This document shows, piece by piece, positions 43,836-52,188 of a DNA stretch of 55,364 nucleotides. The DNA comes from Frankiales bacterium (GTDB lineage: Bacteria > Actinomycetota > Actinomycetes > Mycobacteriales > SCTD01): NCBI GenBank assembly GCA_025465465.1, contig JAODND010000073.1, positions 1 to 55,364 of the forward strand, read 5' to 3'. Each line of letters starts with the position of its first letter. Within the stretch, counting starts at the first letter, position 1. A program made the translations under genes and the position numbers. The notes under the pieces are model-generated. The model was not told the DNA's origin. It did no database searches and was given only the letters and a program-made list of their open reading frames with translations.

Positions 43836-44201
43836 GTGTCCCGCATCAAGCGCGCCCTCCATCGGCTGACCGCCGACGAGGAGGAGATGCACAGCGAAGA
43901 GCTGCGCGCCGAGGTCGAGAAGTCTGGCGCGACCACCGTCGACCTGTGCTCCATGGGAAAGCCCGTCTGCGTCGCCGGCACGCTGCGCGCGGTCGTCCTG
44001 CGGCCCCTCGCCGGAGTGCCGACCCTCGAGGCCGAGCTGTATGACGGGACGGGGACCGTCACCCTCGTCTGGCTCGGTCGCCGGCGGATCCGCGGCATCG
44101 ACCCGGGCCGCTCACTGGTGGCCCGTGGCCGGCTGACCAAGCGCGAGGGGAAGGTCACCCTGTTCAACCCGGAGTACGAGCTCAAGGCCGTCGGTGGCTG
44201 A
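43836..44201 (+). CDS. OB-fold nucleic-acid-binding protein
   Basis: A 121-residue small OB-fold protein (M. tuberculosis Rv2694c type). The barrel is recognisable from VDLCSMGKPVCVAGTLRAV, AELYDGTGTVTLVWLGRRRIRGIDPGRSLVARGRL and GKVTLFNPEYEL, preceded by a charged helix. It resembles the anticodon/RecG-type OB domain; a binding partner is unknown. GTG 43836 is preceded by TAGCAT (43823-43828) and 7 nt, so the mRNA is likely leaderless although it lies only 30 bp after DUF3710. It overlaps the next gene by 8 nt. Confidence 0.88.
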   Translation: MSRIKRALHRLTADEEEMHSEELRAEVEKSGATTVDLCSMGKPVCVAGTLRAVVLRPLAGVPTLEAELYDGTGTVTLVWLGRRRIRGIDPGRSLVARGRLTKREGKVTLFNPEYELKAVGG

Positions 44202-44829
44202 CTCGGAAGAGCTGCGGGTCGGTCACTTCCTCGCCCTGATGGGCGGGGCGAAGGGCGTCTTCGACAGCAGCGTGCCGGCGGTCGTCTTCATCGTCGTGCG
44301 GCTGCTGAGCGACCTCAACACCGGCATCGTCGCTGCCGTCGCGGTGGGGCTGCTGGTCATGGCCTACCGGCGCGCCAGGGGCGAGTCGTTGCAGTACTGC
44401 CTCAGCGGCTTCTTCGGCCTGCTCGTGGCGGTGGCCATCGCGAAGGCGACCGGCACGGGCAAGGGCTTCTTCCTGCCGGGCATCGTGCTGACAGCCCTCA
44501 GTGGGATCGGCTTCGCCCTGTCCAACGTCGTGAAGCAGCCCGCTGTCGCCCTGACCCTCGTCGCCATCGACGCGAAGTACGAGACCTGGAAGACCGACCC
44601 GGCGCTACGCCGCGCCTGCGTGCTGTCGACCTGGGTCTGGGCCGCGTCGTTCCTGATCCGCTCAGCGGTCGCCACGGCGGTCGCGCTCACCGTCGGTGAC
44701 AACGCCAAGGACAACGCGATCCTGTTCGGCGTCATCCAGGTCGAGCGCTACGCCTTGCTGCTGGGAGCCGCCTTCTTCACGGTGTGGGCCGTGCGGCGGG
44801 TCCCCGTCGCGCCGGTGCCTCAGGCCTGA
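44194..44829 (+). CDS. DUF3159 membrane protein
   Basis: A 211-residue protein with about five or six transmembrane helices (AVVFIVVRLLSDL, GIVAAVAVGLLVMAYRRARG, YCLSGFFGLLVAVAIAKATG, FFLPGIVLTALSGIGFALS, and two near the C-terminus). It matches DUF3159, found with this OB-fold gene in most Actinobacteria; similarity to intracellular septation-like proteins is faint. Function unknown. It overlaps the OB-fold gene by 8 nt and the convergent trkA by 10 nt. Confidence 0.9.
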   Translation: MADSEELRVGHFLALMGGAKGVFDSSVPAVVFIVVRLLSDLNTGIVAAVAVGLLVMAYRRARGESLQYCLSGFFGLLVAVAIAKATGTGKGFFLPGIVLTALSGIGFALSNVVKQPAVALTLVAIDAKYETWKTDPALRRACVLSTWVWAASFLIRSAVATAVALTVGDNAKDNAILFGVIQVERYALLLGAAFFTVWAVRRVPVAPVPQA

Positions 44830-45488
44830 GCGGCCTTCGTCAGCAGGGCGTCCAGCTCGTCCTCGACCTCAGCGGTGGCGACGAGCAGCAGCTCGTCACC
44901 CGCCTCCAGAGCGACATCCGTGCTGGGCGTGATGACCCGCCCCTCGCGCAGGATCGCGACGAGCGCGGAGTCGGCGGGCCAGCTGATCGTGCCGAGCAGC
45001 TTGCCGACGAGATCGGCGTCAGGGGCGAGGGTGAGCTCGACGAGGTTGGCCTGGCCCTGCCGGAAGGTCAGCAGCCGCACCAGGTCACCGACGCTGACCG
45101 CTTCCTCGACGACCGCCGCGAGCAGCCGCGGGCTGGAGACGCTGACGTCGACGCCCCACGACTCGTTGAACAGCCACTCGTTCTTGGGATGGTTGACGCG
45201 GGCCACCACCCGCGGCACGCCGAACTCCGTCTTCGCGAGCAGGCTCATCACGAGGTTGACCTTGTCGTCGCCGGTGCTGGCGACCACCACGTCGCACTCC
45301 TCGAGCCGGGCGGTCTGCAGGGTCGCGATCTCGCAGGCGTCGCCGAGCAGCCACTCCGCGGTGGGGACCGTCTGCACCTTCATGGCTCGCTGCTCGCGCT
45401 CGACAAGGAGCACGCTGTGCCCGTTCTCGAGGAGCTCGAGGGCGATGGACCGGCCGACGTTGCCGGCTCCGGCGATGGCGACGCGCAT
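44820..45488 (-). CDS. trkA: TrkA-family potassium uptake regulatory protein (CeoC-like)
   Basis: Cytoplasmic RCK subunit that gates a Trk/Ktr-type potassium channel. The 222-residue protein has an N-terminal Rossmann NAD(H)-binding domain (MRVAIAGAGNVGRSIALELLENGH, then VVVASTGDDKVNLVMSLLA). A C-terminal RCK_C domain follows (VELTLAPDADLVGKLLGTI, GRVITPSTDVALEAGDELLLVAT). It is the second of two consecutive trkA genes, 11 bp after the first. No membrane Trk subunit is encoded in the window. Confidence 0.93.
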   Translation of the reverse strand: MRVAIAGAGNVGRSIALELLENGHSVLLVEREQRAMKVQTVPTAEWLLGDACEIATLQTARLEECDVVVASTGDDKVNLVMSLLAKTEFGVPRVVARVNHPKNEWLFNESWGVDVSVSSPRLLAAVVEEAVSVGDLVRLLTFRQGQANLVELTLAPDADLVGKLLGTISWPADSALVAILREGRVITPSTDVALEAGDELLLVATAEVEDELDALLTKAAQA

Positions 45489-45499
45489 CAGCTGCTCAC

Positions 45500-46165
45500 C
45501 TAGTGCCCTTCCGTCGGGCCGGCGGCGAAGACCCGCTCGACCGCCTCGCGCTGGTCCCAGGCCATCGTCACGTGGATGAGGTCGCCGTCCTGGATGACCG
45601 CGCCCCGCCCGGGCAGCATGCCCTCGCCCAGGCGGGTCAGCATCGCGACCCGGGCTCCGGACTCCTCCTCCATGATGCTGACCTTGTGACCGATCCACTT
45701 CGGGTCGAAGGCGAGCTCCGCCAGCACGATCCTGCCGCTCGGGTCGCGCCATTCGCTGAGCATCCCGGTCGGGAGCAGCCGGCGGAGCACCTGGTCAGCG
45801 GTCCAGCGGACCGTGGCGACCGTGGGGATGCCGAGCTTCTGGTAGACCTCGGCGCGCGCCGGGTCATAGATGCGGGCGACGACGTTCTCGACGCCGAACG
45901 TCTCCCGGGCGACCCGGGCCGCGATGATGTTGGAGTTGTCGCCCGAACTCACGGCGGCGAACGCCTCGGCCCGCTCGATGCCGGCCTCGACGAGGGTGTC
46001 GCGGTCGAAGCCGACCCCGGTGACGCGGAGCCCGGAGAAGTCCGACGAGAGCCGACGGAAGGCCCCGGCGTCCTGGTCGATGATCGCCACCGAGTGCTCG
46101 CCTCGCTCCAGGATGCGGGCCAGCGTGGACCCCACGCGACCGCATCCCATGATCACCACGTGCAT
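45500..46165 (-). CDS. trkA: TrkA-family potassium uptake regulatory protein (CeoB-like)
   Basis: A 221-residue RCK protein. The GxGxxG motif is IMGCGRVGSTLARILERGEHSVAIIDQD, and the second half has VRWTADQVLRRLLPTG and the RCK_C domain (AELAFDPKWIGHKVSIME, AVIQDGDLIHVTM). Two non-identical TrkA proteins side by side, as in M. tuberculosis ceoB/ceoC, probably assemble as a heteromeric gating ring and sense NAD(H) or nucleotides. ATG 46165 is preferred to an upstream in-frame start (46219), which lies in the divergent promoter. TAGCGT is 8 nt upstream. Confidence 0.93.
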   Translation of the reverse strand: MHVVIMGCGRVGSTLARILERGEHSVAIIDQDAGAFRRLSSDFSGLRVTGVGFDRDTLVEAGIERAEAFAAVSSGDNSNIIAARVARETFGVENVVARIYDPARAEVYQKLGIPTVATVRWTADQVLRRLLPTGMLSEWRDPSGRIVLAELAFDPKWIGHKVSIMEEESGARVAMLTRLGEGMLPGRGAVIQDGDLIHVTMAWDQREAVERVFAAGPTEGH

Positions 46166-46208
46166 GACGCGAAACGCTACACGGCGCGCACCCCTAGGCT
46201 TGTCGCTC

Positions 46209-48194
46209 GTGCCCAGCATCGGTGACTTCGCAAAGCGGCTCCTGCTGGGCCGTGCCCTGCGCAGCGACAGGTTGGGGGAGACCCTCCTCCCGAAGAAGAT
46301 CGCGCTGCCGGTCTTCGCCAGCGACGCGCTGTCGTCGGTCGCCTATGCGCCGGACGAGATCTTCCTGACGCTCTCGGTCGCCGGCCTGGCTGCCTACTCC
46401 TACAGCTGGAAGATCGGGCTGGTCGTCGCGGCGGTGATGCTCACCGTCGTCGCGTCGTACCGGCAGAACGTGCATGCCTATCCCTCGGGCGGCGGCGACT
46501 ACGAGGTCGCCACCGTCAACCTGGGCGATCGCTTCGGCCTCACCGTCGCCTCGGCGCTGCTCGTGGACTACGTGCTCACCGTCGCCGTCTCGGTGTCGTC
46601 GGGCGTGCAGAACGCCTCCTCGGCCCTCGGCTTCGTCAAGGGCAACGAGGCGCTGGTCGCCGTCGGCCTGGTGCTGCTGCTCACGGCCGTGAACCTGCGG
46701 GGGGTCAAGGAGTCGGGAGCGGCCTTCGCGATCCCGACCTACGGCTTCATGATCTCGATCATCGGCATGACGCTGTTCGGCCTGGGCCGGCACTTCTTCG
46801 GCACCCTTCCCGATGTCTCCAGCGCCCAGTACACGATCCGGCCCGAGCACGGCTTCATGTTCACCGGCTTTGCCGGGGGGTTCCTGCTGCTGCGCGCCTT
46901 CTCGTCCGGCTCGGCTGCGCTCACCGGTGTCGAGGCGATCAGCAACGGCGTACCAGCCTTCAAGAAGCCGAAGTCCAAGAACGCCGCCACCACGCTGCTG
47001 CTGATGGGCACGATCGCCGTCACGATGCTCATGGGCATCCTGACCCTGGGCCACCTCACCCACCTGCACTTCGCCGAGCGCCCGGCGGTGCAGCTGCTCC
47101 TGCACGGGCAGCCGGTGGGTGACTCCTACACCCAGCCGACCGTCATCAGCCAGCTCTCCGACGCGGTCTTCCGCGGCCCGCTGCACGCGCTGTCCTACGT
47201 CGTGATCGCCTTCACCGGGATCATCCTCATCCTCGCGGCCAACACCGCCTTCAACGGGTTTCCGGTGCTGGGCTCGATCCTTGCCAAGGACGGCTACCTG
47301 CCGCGGCAGCTGCACACCCGCGGTGACCGACTGGCCTACTCCAACGGCATCGTGCTGCTGGCGACCTTCGCGATGGCGCTCATCGTGGCGTTCGACGCGC
47401 AGGTCACCCGGCTGATCCAGCTCTACATCGTCGGCGTGTTCATCAGCTTCACGCTCTCGCAGACCGGCATGGTCCGGCACTGGACGCGGCTGCTGACCAC
47501 CGAGCAGGACCCGGCCGTGCGTCGGCGGATGGTCCGCGCGCGGATCATCAACGCCATCGGCCTCGGGATGACGGGCACCGTCCTGCTCATCGTCCTCATC
47601 ACCAAGTTCCTGCGCGGCGCCTGGATCGCGCTGGCCGCGATGGCTGTGCTGTTCCTGCTCATGCGGAGCATCAAGCGGCACTACGACCGGGTCCGCGAGG
47701 AGCTCGTGCCGTCCGACGACCTCATCGCCGCTCCGTCTCGCAACCACGCGGTCGTGCTGGTCTCCAAGATCCACGCGCCCACGCTGCGGGCGCTGTCCTA
47801 TGCCAAGGCGACGCGGCCCCATGACCTCACCGCGCTGACGGTCTCCGTCGACGCGGACGACACCGAAGCGCTGCGGGCCGAGTGGGACCGCCGTGGCATC
47901 GACATCCCGTTGACGGTCGTCGACTCGCCCTACCGCGAGATCACCCGGCCGATCCTCGACTACGTGCGACGGATCCGGATCGACTCGCCGCGTGACGTGG
48001 TCACCGTCTTCATCCCCGAGTACGTCGTCGGCCGGTGGTGGGAACAGCTGCTGCACAACCAGAGTGCGCTCCGGCTCAAGGGCCGGCTGCTGTTCCAGCC
48101 GGGCGTCATGGTGACGTCGGTGCCCTACCAGCTGGAGTCGTCCGACCGCCGCCGCGACGACGGCGACGTGGGCCAGTTCCGCCGCATCACGTGA
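46209..48194 (+). CDS. APC-superfamily permease (amino acid or potassium transporter-like)
   Basis: A 661-residue membrane protein with about 12 transmembrane helices in the first 470 residues. PVFASDALSSVAYAPDEIFLTL and PSGGGDYEVATVNLG are the substrate-site helices of the APC fold; GFLLLRAFSSGSAALTGVEAISNGVPAF is another conserved stretch. A cytosolic C-terminal domain (about 500-661, VVLVSKIHAPTLRALSYAKA) resembles a USP-like domain. This is the KimA-like layout (APC plus USP-like domain), and adjacency to two trkA genes makes potassium uptake possible. Generic annotation is amino acid permease. GTG 46209; the stop overlaps the next start by 3 nt. Confidence 0.92.
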   Translation: MPSIGDFAKRLLLGRALRSDRLGETLLPKKIALPVFASDALSSVAYAPDEIFLTLSVAGLAAYSYSWKIGLVVAAVMLTVVASYRQNVHAYPSGGGDYEVATVNLGDRFGLTVASALLVDYVLTVAVSVSSGVQNASSALGFVKGNEALVAVGLVLLLTAVNLRGVKESGAAFAIPTYGFMISIIGMTLFGLGRHFFGTLPDVSSAQYTIRPEHGFMFTGFAGGFLLLRAFSSGSAALTGVEAISNGVPAFKKPKSKNAATTLLLMGTIAVTMLMGILTLGHLTHLHFAERPAVQLLLHGQPVGDSYTQPTVISQLSDAVFRGPLHALSYVVIAFTGIILILAANTAFNGFPVLGSILAKDGYLPRQLHTRGDRLAYSNGIVLLATFAMALIVAFDAQVTRLIQLYIVGVFISFTLSQTGMVRHWTRLLTTEQDPAVRRRMVRARIINAIGLGMTGTVLLIVLITKFLRGAWIALAAMAVLFLLMRSIKRHYDRVREELVPSDDLIAAPSRNHAVVLVSKIHAPTLRALSYAKATRPHDLTALTVSVDADDTEALRAEWDRRGIDIPLTVVDSPYREITRPILDYVRRIRIDSPRDVVTVFIPEYVVGRWWEQLLHNQSALRLKGRLLFQPGVMVTSVPYQLESSDRRRDDGDVGQFRRIT

Positions 48195-49279
48195 TCCTCA
48201 CCGTCGCCGGCGTCGGCGCGGGCGGGGTGTGCGTCGGGCGGGACCCCGACGGACGCGTCGTGTTCGTGCGCGGCGCCCTGCCGGGCGAGACCGTGAGGGT
48301 GTCCGTCGAGTCGTCGGGGTCCCGGTTTCTCCGGGCGTCGGTGGTCGAGGTGCTGGAGCCGTCGCCTGATCGGGTCGAGCCGCCATGCCCCTACTTCGGC
48401 CGCTGCGGCGGCTGCGACTGGCAGCACGCATCACGCGAGCTGCAGCTGTCGCTGAAGACGTCGCTCGTCCGTGAGCAGATGTCCCGCGTGGGACGGTTCG
48501 CGTGGGACGGCGCGGTCGAGGCCGTGTCGCCCGAGTGGGGGTGGCGGACGCGGTCGCAGTGGGCGCAGGGCGTCGGCTTCCACGCCCATCGTTCGCACGA
48601 GGTCGTCCCGGTGGACGCGTGCCTGATCTCCCTGGCACCCCTGCCACCTGGTCCCGCCGACGGGGTGGTCGAGGTGATGTCGCTGGGCGACTCCCGGGGA
48701 GCCCGGATCCCGGTCCTGGACCGCCGGTTCGAGGTCGCCGCGGGTGGCTTCTGGCAGGTGCACGTCGCGGCTCCGGAGCTGCTCGTCACCGCCGTGCTCG
48801 AGGCGCTCGGCCCACAGCCGGGTGAGTCGTGCCTCGACCTCTACTCCGGCGTCGGGCTGTTCGCCGCGTTCCTCGGCGCGGCCGTCGGACCCACGGGGTC
48901 GGTGCTCGCGATCGAGGCCTCGACGCGTGCGTGCGCCGACGCCGCACGAAACACCGACGACCTGCCGTGGGTCCGGGTGCGGACCGCGGCCGTGACCGCC
49001 GCCGTCCTCAAGCCGACCGACCTCGTGGTGCTCGACCCACCTCGTGCCGGCGCCGGCCTCGAGGTCACCGCTGCCCTGGCCCGTCAGCGACCGCGGGCGC
49101 TGGCCTATGTCTCCTGCGACGCCGCGACACTGGCCCGCGACCTTCGGGTGCTGCTCGACGCGGGCTGGACCCTGACCTCGCTGCGCGGCTGGGACCTCTA
49201 CCCCCAGACCGAGCACGTCGAGCTGCTCGCCGTCCTCACCCCGGCAGCAGGACCTGGACCGCGGCCTGCTTCACGGTGA
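48191..49279 (+). CDS. TrmA/RlmD-family RNA (uracil-5-)methyltransferase
   Basis: A 362-residue SAM-dependent RNA m5U methyltransferase. An N-terminal TRAM-like segment (about 1-58) is followed by the iron-sulfur cysteines C66, C72 and C75 (CPYFGRCGGC), with a fourth candidate in VDACLI. The SAM motif is CLDLYSGVGLFAAFLG, the catalytic-base motif LDPPRAG, and the nucleophile Cys is in YVSCDAATLARDL. Which tRNA or rRNA uridine is the target is not clear. GTG 48191 overlaps the permease stop. The 3' end runs 44 nt into the convergent lipid kinase gene. Confidence 0.92.
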   Translation: MILTVAGVGAGGVCVGRDPDGRVVFVRGALPGETVRVSVESSGSRFLRASVVEVLEPSPDRVEPPCPYFGRCGGCDWQHASRELQLSLKTSLVREQMSRVGRFAWDGAVEAVSPEWGWRTRSQWAQGVGFHAHRSHEVVPVDACLISLAPLPPGPADGVVEVMSLGDSRGARIPVLDRRFEVAAGGFWQVHVAAPELLVTAVLEALGPQPGESCLDLYSGVGLFAAFLGAAVGPTGSVLAIEASTRACADAARNTDDLPWVRVRTAAVTAAVLKPTDLVVLDPPRAGAGLEVTAALARQRPRALAYVSCDAATLARDLRVLLDAGWTLTSLRGWDLYPQTEHVELLAVLTPAAGPGPRPASR

Positions 49280-50099
49280 CCTCGCAGGGGAGGGTGGCGA
49301 TCGGGTCGCCGTCGGCGAAGACGCGGAAGGGACGGTCGGCGTCGAGGTGCACGGCGGACGCGGTCTGCACCGAGAAGGCCGGTTCGTCGACGTGGGTGCC
49401 CTTGAAGAGCTTGGGGAGCGCCTTGAGGAACCTGAGCTTGGAGGTCTCCGAGGCAGAGACGACGTCGAGGAGACCGTCGCGCACGGAGGCGGAGGGCGCG
49501 AGCCGCATGCCGCCGCCGTAGCTGCCCGAGTTGGACACCGCGACGTTCCAGCCGCGGACCTCGAACGGCGCCCCGTCGACCGTGCCGGTGAAGGTGGCCG
49601 GCTGCCACCGGACGACCGTCGCGACGGAGCACCAGAGGTAGATGAGGTTGCCGAGGGGGAGTCGGGACACCAGCGCCCGCTCCTGCACCTCGCTGTCGAA
49701 GCCGATCGACGCGATGCCGATGAAGGCGTTCCCGTCGGCGTATCCGAGATCGACCGGCTGAGGGGTGCCCGTCGCCAGCAGGGCGCAGGCCCCGGCGACG
49801 TCGAGCGGGATGCCGACGGCGCGGCAGAAGTCGTTGCCGCGTCCGCCGGGGATGACCCCCATCACGCCACCGGCGACCGCCACCGCACCGGCCACCCGGC
49901 CGACGATGCCGTCGCCCCCCATCGCGACCACGACCCGGTCGTCGGCGACGGCCGCTGCGACCAGCTCGTCGGCGTGCGCCAGCGAGGAGGTGGGCGAGAC
50001 GACGAGGTCCTGGCCACTCAGCGCCGCACGCACGGTGGGCAGCAGCTTGGTGGCACGGCCGCCGCCGGCCGAGGGGTTGATGACCAGCTGGAGCCGCAC
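49236..50099 (-). CDS. Diacylglycerol/lipid kinase family protein
   Basis: A 287-residue lipid kinase. INPSAGGGRATKLLP and the nucleotide motif VAMGGDGIVGRVAGAV (GGDG) lead into VIPGGRGNDFCRAVGI. The C-terminal beta-sandwich (WNVAVSNSGSYGGGMRLAPSA, FRVFADGDP) is typical of DagK/YegS-type proteins. M. tuberculosis Rv2252, which is followed by the same neighbours, phosphorylates diacylglycerol. Start GTG 50099 has AAGGAG 6 nt upstream. It follows the AGPS-like gene by 9 nt in one operon. The substrate is inferred by analogy. Confidence 0.92.
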   Translation of the reverse strand: MRLQLVINPSAGGGRATKLLPTVRAALSGQDLVVSPTSSLAHADELVAAAVADDRVVVAMGGDGIVGRVAGAVAVAGGVMGVIPGGRGNDFCRAVGIPLDVAGACALLATGTPQPVDLGYADGNAFIGIASIGFDSEVQERALVSRLPLGNLIYLWCSVATVVRWQPATFTGTVDGAPFEVRGWNVAVSNSGSYGGGMRLAPSASVRDGLLDVVSASETSKLRFLKALPKLFKGTHVDEPAFSVQTASAVHLDADRPFRVFADGDPIATLPCEVTVKQAAVQVLLPG

Positions 50100-50108
50100 C
50101 TGAACTCC

Positions 50109-51611
50109 TTAGGGGATCAGCTTTCCGGGGTTGAGGACCCCGGAAGGGTCTACCACCTGCTTCACGGCGCGCAGCACCTCCACCCCGAGGGAGCCGACCT
50201 CAGCCGACATCCACGGCGCGTGGTCGGTGCCGACGGCGTGATGGTGCGTGATCGTCGCGCCGGTGGCGACGAGCGCATCGGTGGCTGCCTTCTTGGCCGG
50301 CGGCCACTCGCGATCGGCGGAGGCGAGCACGGTGAAGTAGAGCGAGGCGCCGTGCGGGTAGAGGTGCGAGACATGGCACATCACGACGCACTCGCCGAGC
50401 GCCTCCGTCAACGCCGTGCGCACCGCCGTCCAGACCGGCAGCAGCGATGACCAGGACGCCGAGGTCTCGAGGGTCTCCACGAGGAACCCGGCGTCCATGA
50501 GGTCGTCGCGCAGGTAGGGCCCGTCGTAGCGGCCGTGCTCCCACTTCTCGCCGGCGCCGGGCAGGGGGATACCGCGCATCCGGACGCGTCGGCGCCGCAC
50601 CGAGGCGGGCGATCCCTCCCAGCCCAGCACCAGCAGGCACCGCCCCCGACCGATCATCCGCACAGCGCGCGGGGCGGAGAGGCGCAGCGACGTGGCGGTC
50701 TCGTCCACATCGGAGAGCCGAGCCACCTCCGGCACGACACCGCTCTGCTCGAGCTCGCGCAGCTGGCGGATGCCGTCCTCCCACGAGCGCACGAGCCACG
50801 CGTCGTACCGTCGCACCGCCGGGAGCGGCTTGATCCGCACCGTCACTGACGTGATCACGCCGAACGCGCCCTCGGAGCCGAGGAACAGCTGCAGCAGCGA
50901 CGGCCCGGCGGCCGACGGCGGCCCGCCCAGCGACAGCGGTCCGGCGGGGGTCTCGACCGTCATGGCGACCACCAGGGCGTCGAAGCGGCCATAGCCGGTC
51001 GAGGCCTGCCCGGCCGAGCGGGTCGCGGCGAAGCCACCGATCGTGGCGAGCTCGAACGACTGCGGGAAGTGCCCGAGGGTCCAGCCACGGGCGTTGAGCA
51101 GGGCCTCGGCTGCCGGTCCAGTGAGTCCCGGCTCGAGCACGGCTGTGCGGTCCTGCTCCGACAGCGACACGAGCCGGTCCAGCCGGCAGAGGTCGAGCGC
51201 GACCACGGGGGACCCGAGTGGAGCGACGCCGCCCACGACCGAGGTCCCACCGCCGAAAGGCACGACGGACACCCCGGCGCGGAGCACCGCGCCGACCTGG
51301 TCGGCAGTGGGGCGGACCACGGCGTCGGGTACGGGGAAGGCGCCGGTGCGGAGGGACAGCAGGTCGAGGTAGGACCGGCCCGCGGCCCGGGACACCCGCG
51401 CTTCGTCGGACAGATCGACGTCGGCGCCGGTCGACCGCAGGGCTGCCAGCTGGTCCGCGTCGAGTCGGCTGGGGGGCAGGTCGGCGAGGGGGGCGGGCAC
51501 CGACGGCGTGCCGCGACCCACCCGCGAGGTGAGCCAGGAGACGGCACCGGAGGGGAGCCCCTTGCGGCGGGCGGGGTCGCCCCAGCCCGCATGGACCATC
51601 GTGGTGGGCAT
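50109..51611 (-). CDS. FAD-binding oxidase, alkyldihydroxyacetonephosphate synthase-like
   Basis: A 500-residue VAO/PCMH-type flavoprotein. VVPFGGGTSVVGGVAPLG is the FAD motif, and LGHFPQSFELATIGGFAATRSAGQASTGYGRFDALV matches AGPS-like enzymes. GSEGAFGVITSVTVRIKPLP and the C-terminal HHHAVGTDHAPWMSAEVG (His-rich active-site loop) complete the picture. AGPS replaces the acyl chain of acyl-DHAP by an alkyl chain in ether-lipid synthesis. The M. tuberculosis homologue is Rv2251; its substrate has not, to my knowledge, been fixed. ATG 51611, or ATG 51599 (MVHAGWGDP). The divergent TetR start lies only 16 bp away. Confidence 0.88.
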   Translation of the reverse strand: MPTTMVHAGWGDPARRKGLPSGAVSWLTSRVGRGTPSVPAPLADLPPSRLDADQLAALRSTGADVDLSDEARVSRAAGRSYLDLLSLRTGAFPVPDAVVRPTADQVGAVLRAGVSVVPFGGGTSVVGGVAPLGSPVVALDLCRLDRLVSLSEQDRTAVLEPGLTGPAAEALLNARGWTLGHFPQSFELATIGGFAATRSAGQASTGYGRFDALVVAMTVETPAGPLSLGGPPSAAGPSLLQLFLGSEGAFGVITSVTVRIKPLPAVRRYDAWLVRSWEDGIRQLRELEQSGVVPEVARLSDVDETATSLRLSAPRAVRMIGRGRCLLVLGWEGSPASVRRRRVRMRGIPLPGAGEKWEHGRYDGPYLRDDLMDAGFLVETLETSASWSSLLPVWTAVRTALTEALGECVVMCHVSHLYPHGASLYFTVLASADREWPPAKKAATDALVATGATITHHHAVGTDHAPWMSAEVGSLGVEVLRAVKQVVDPSGVLNPGKLIP

Positions 51612-51627
51612 GGTTACAGTGTGACAG

Positions 51628-52188
51628 ATGACGTCAACCCGTAACACCCTGCTCGACGCCACGCAGGCGTCGATCCTCGACGTGGGGCTGCGGCGCACGA
51701 CCCTGGCCGATGTCGCCCGCCGGGCCGGTGTCAGCCGGATGACGGTCTACCGCCAGTTCGACGACCTGCAGACGCTGGTGGCGGCGCTGCTCACCCGGGA
51801 GATCACCGCGCTGCTCGCGGAGGTCGACGCCGAGGTGGCACCCCTCGCCACGACCCGGGAGCGGCTCGTGGCGGCCTGCGTGCGCACCGTCGAGCGGCTG
51901 CGGGACCACTCGCTGTTCACCCGGCTGCTGGACCTCGACCCCGAGCTGCTCATGCCGTTCGTCTTCGACCGGTTCGGCTCGAGCCAGCGGGCCTCTCGTG
52001 ACCTGATCGCCGCGCAGCTGCGCGCCGGAGACGGCTCGGTCCGCGACCTGGACGTCGAGGCCGCGGCCACGACGATCCAGCTGATCTGCCAGTCGTTCGT
52101 CTTCTCCGCGCGGCTGGTCGACGAGGGCGCCATGAAGGAGCTCCGCCACGTGCTCGAGTCCTATCTGGGTGTGGCGGCGCTGCGGTGA
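51628..52188 (+). CDS. TetR-family regulator of the glycerolipid block
   Basis: A 186-residue regulator. The helix-turn-helix lies at about residues 8-50 (LRRTTLADVARRAGVSRMTVYRQFDDLQTLV). It corresponds to M. tuberculosis Rv2250c by position. ATG 51628 follows TACAGT (51615-51620) by 7 nt, with TGGACC (51592-51597) as -35 at 17-bp spacing, giving a leaderless mRNA. It overlaps glpD by 4 nt and is divergent from the AGPS-like gene, so it probably controls both. I see no clear palindrome in the 16-bp gap; TGACGTCA (51629-51636) lies just inside its own coding start. Confidence 0.88.
   Translation: MTSTRNTLLDATQASILDVGLRRTTLADVARRAGVSRMTVYRQFDDLQTLVAALLTREITALLAEVDAEVAPLATTRERLVAACVRTVERLRDHSLFTRLLDLDPELLMPFVFDRFGSSQRASRDLIAAQLRAGDGSVRDLDVEAAATTIQLICQSFVFSARLVDEGAMKELRHVLESYLGVAALR

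Noticed and set aside
46194..48056. 620-residue open frame opposite the APC permease
   Set aside because: Composition (Arg, Gly, Asp, His-rich) is that of a GC-bias shadow; the plus strand encodes a clear 12-helix transporter.
51612..51636. TetR operator in the 16-bp gap between the AGPS-like and TetR genes
   Set aside because: The gap sequence is not clearly palindromic; TGACGTCA is symmetric but short and inside the coding start.
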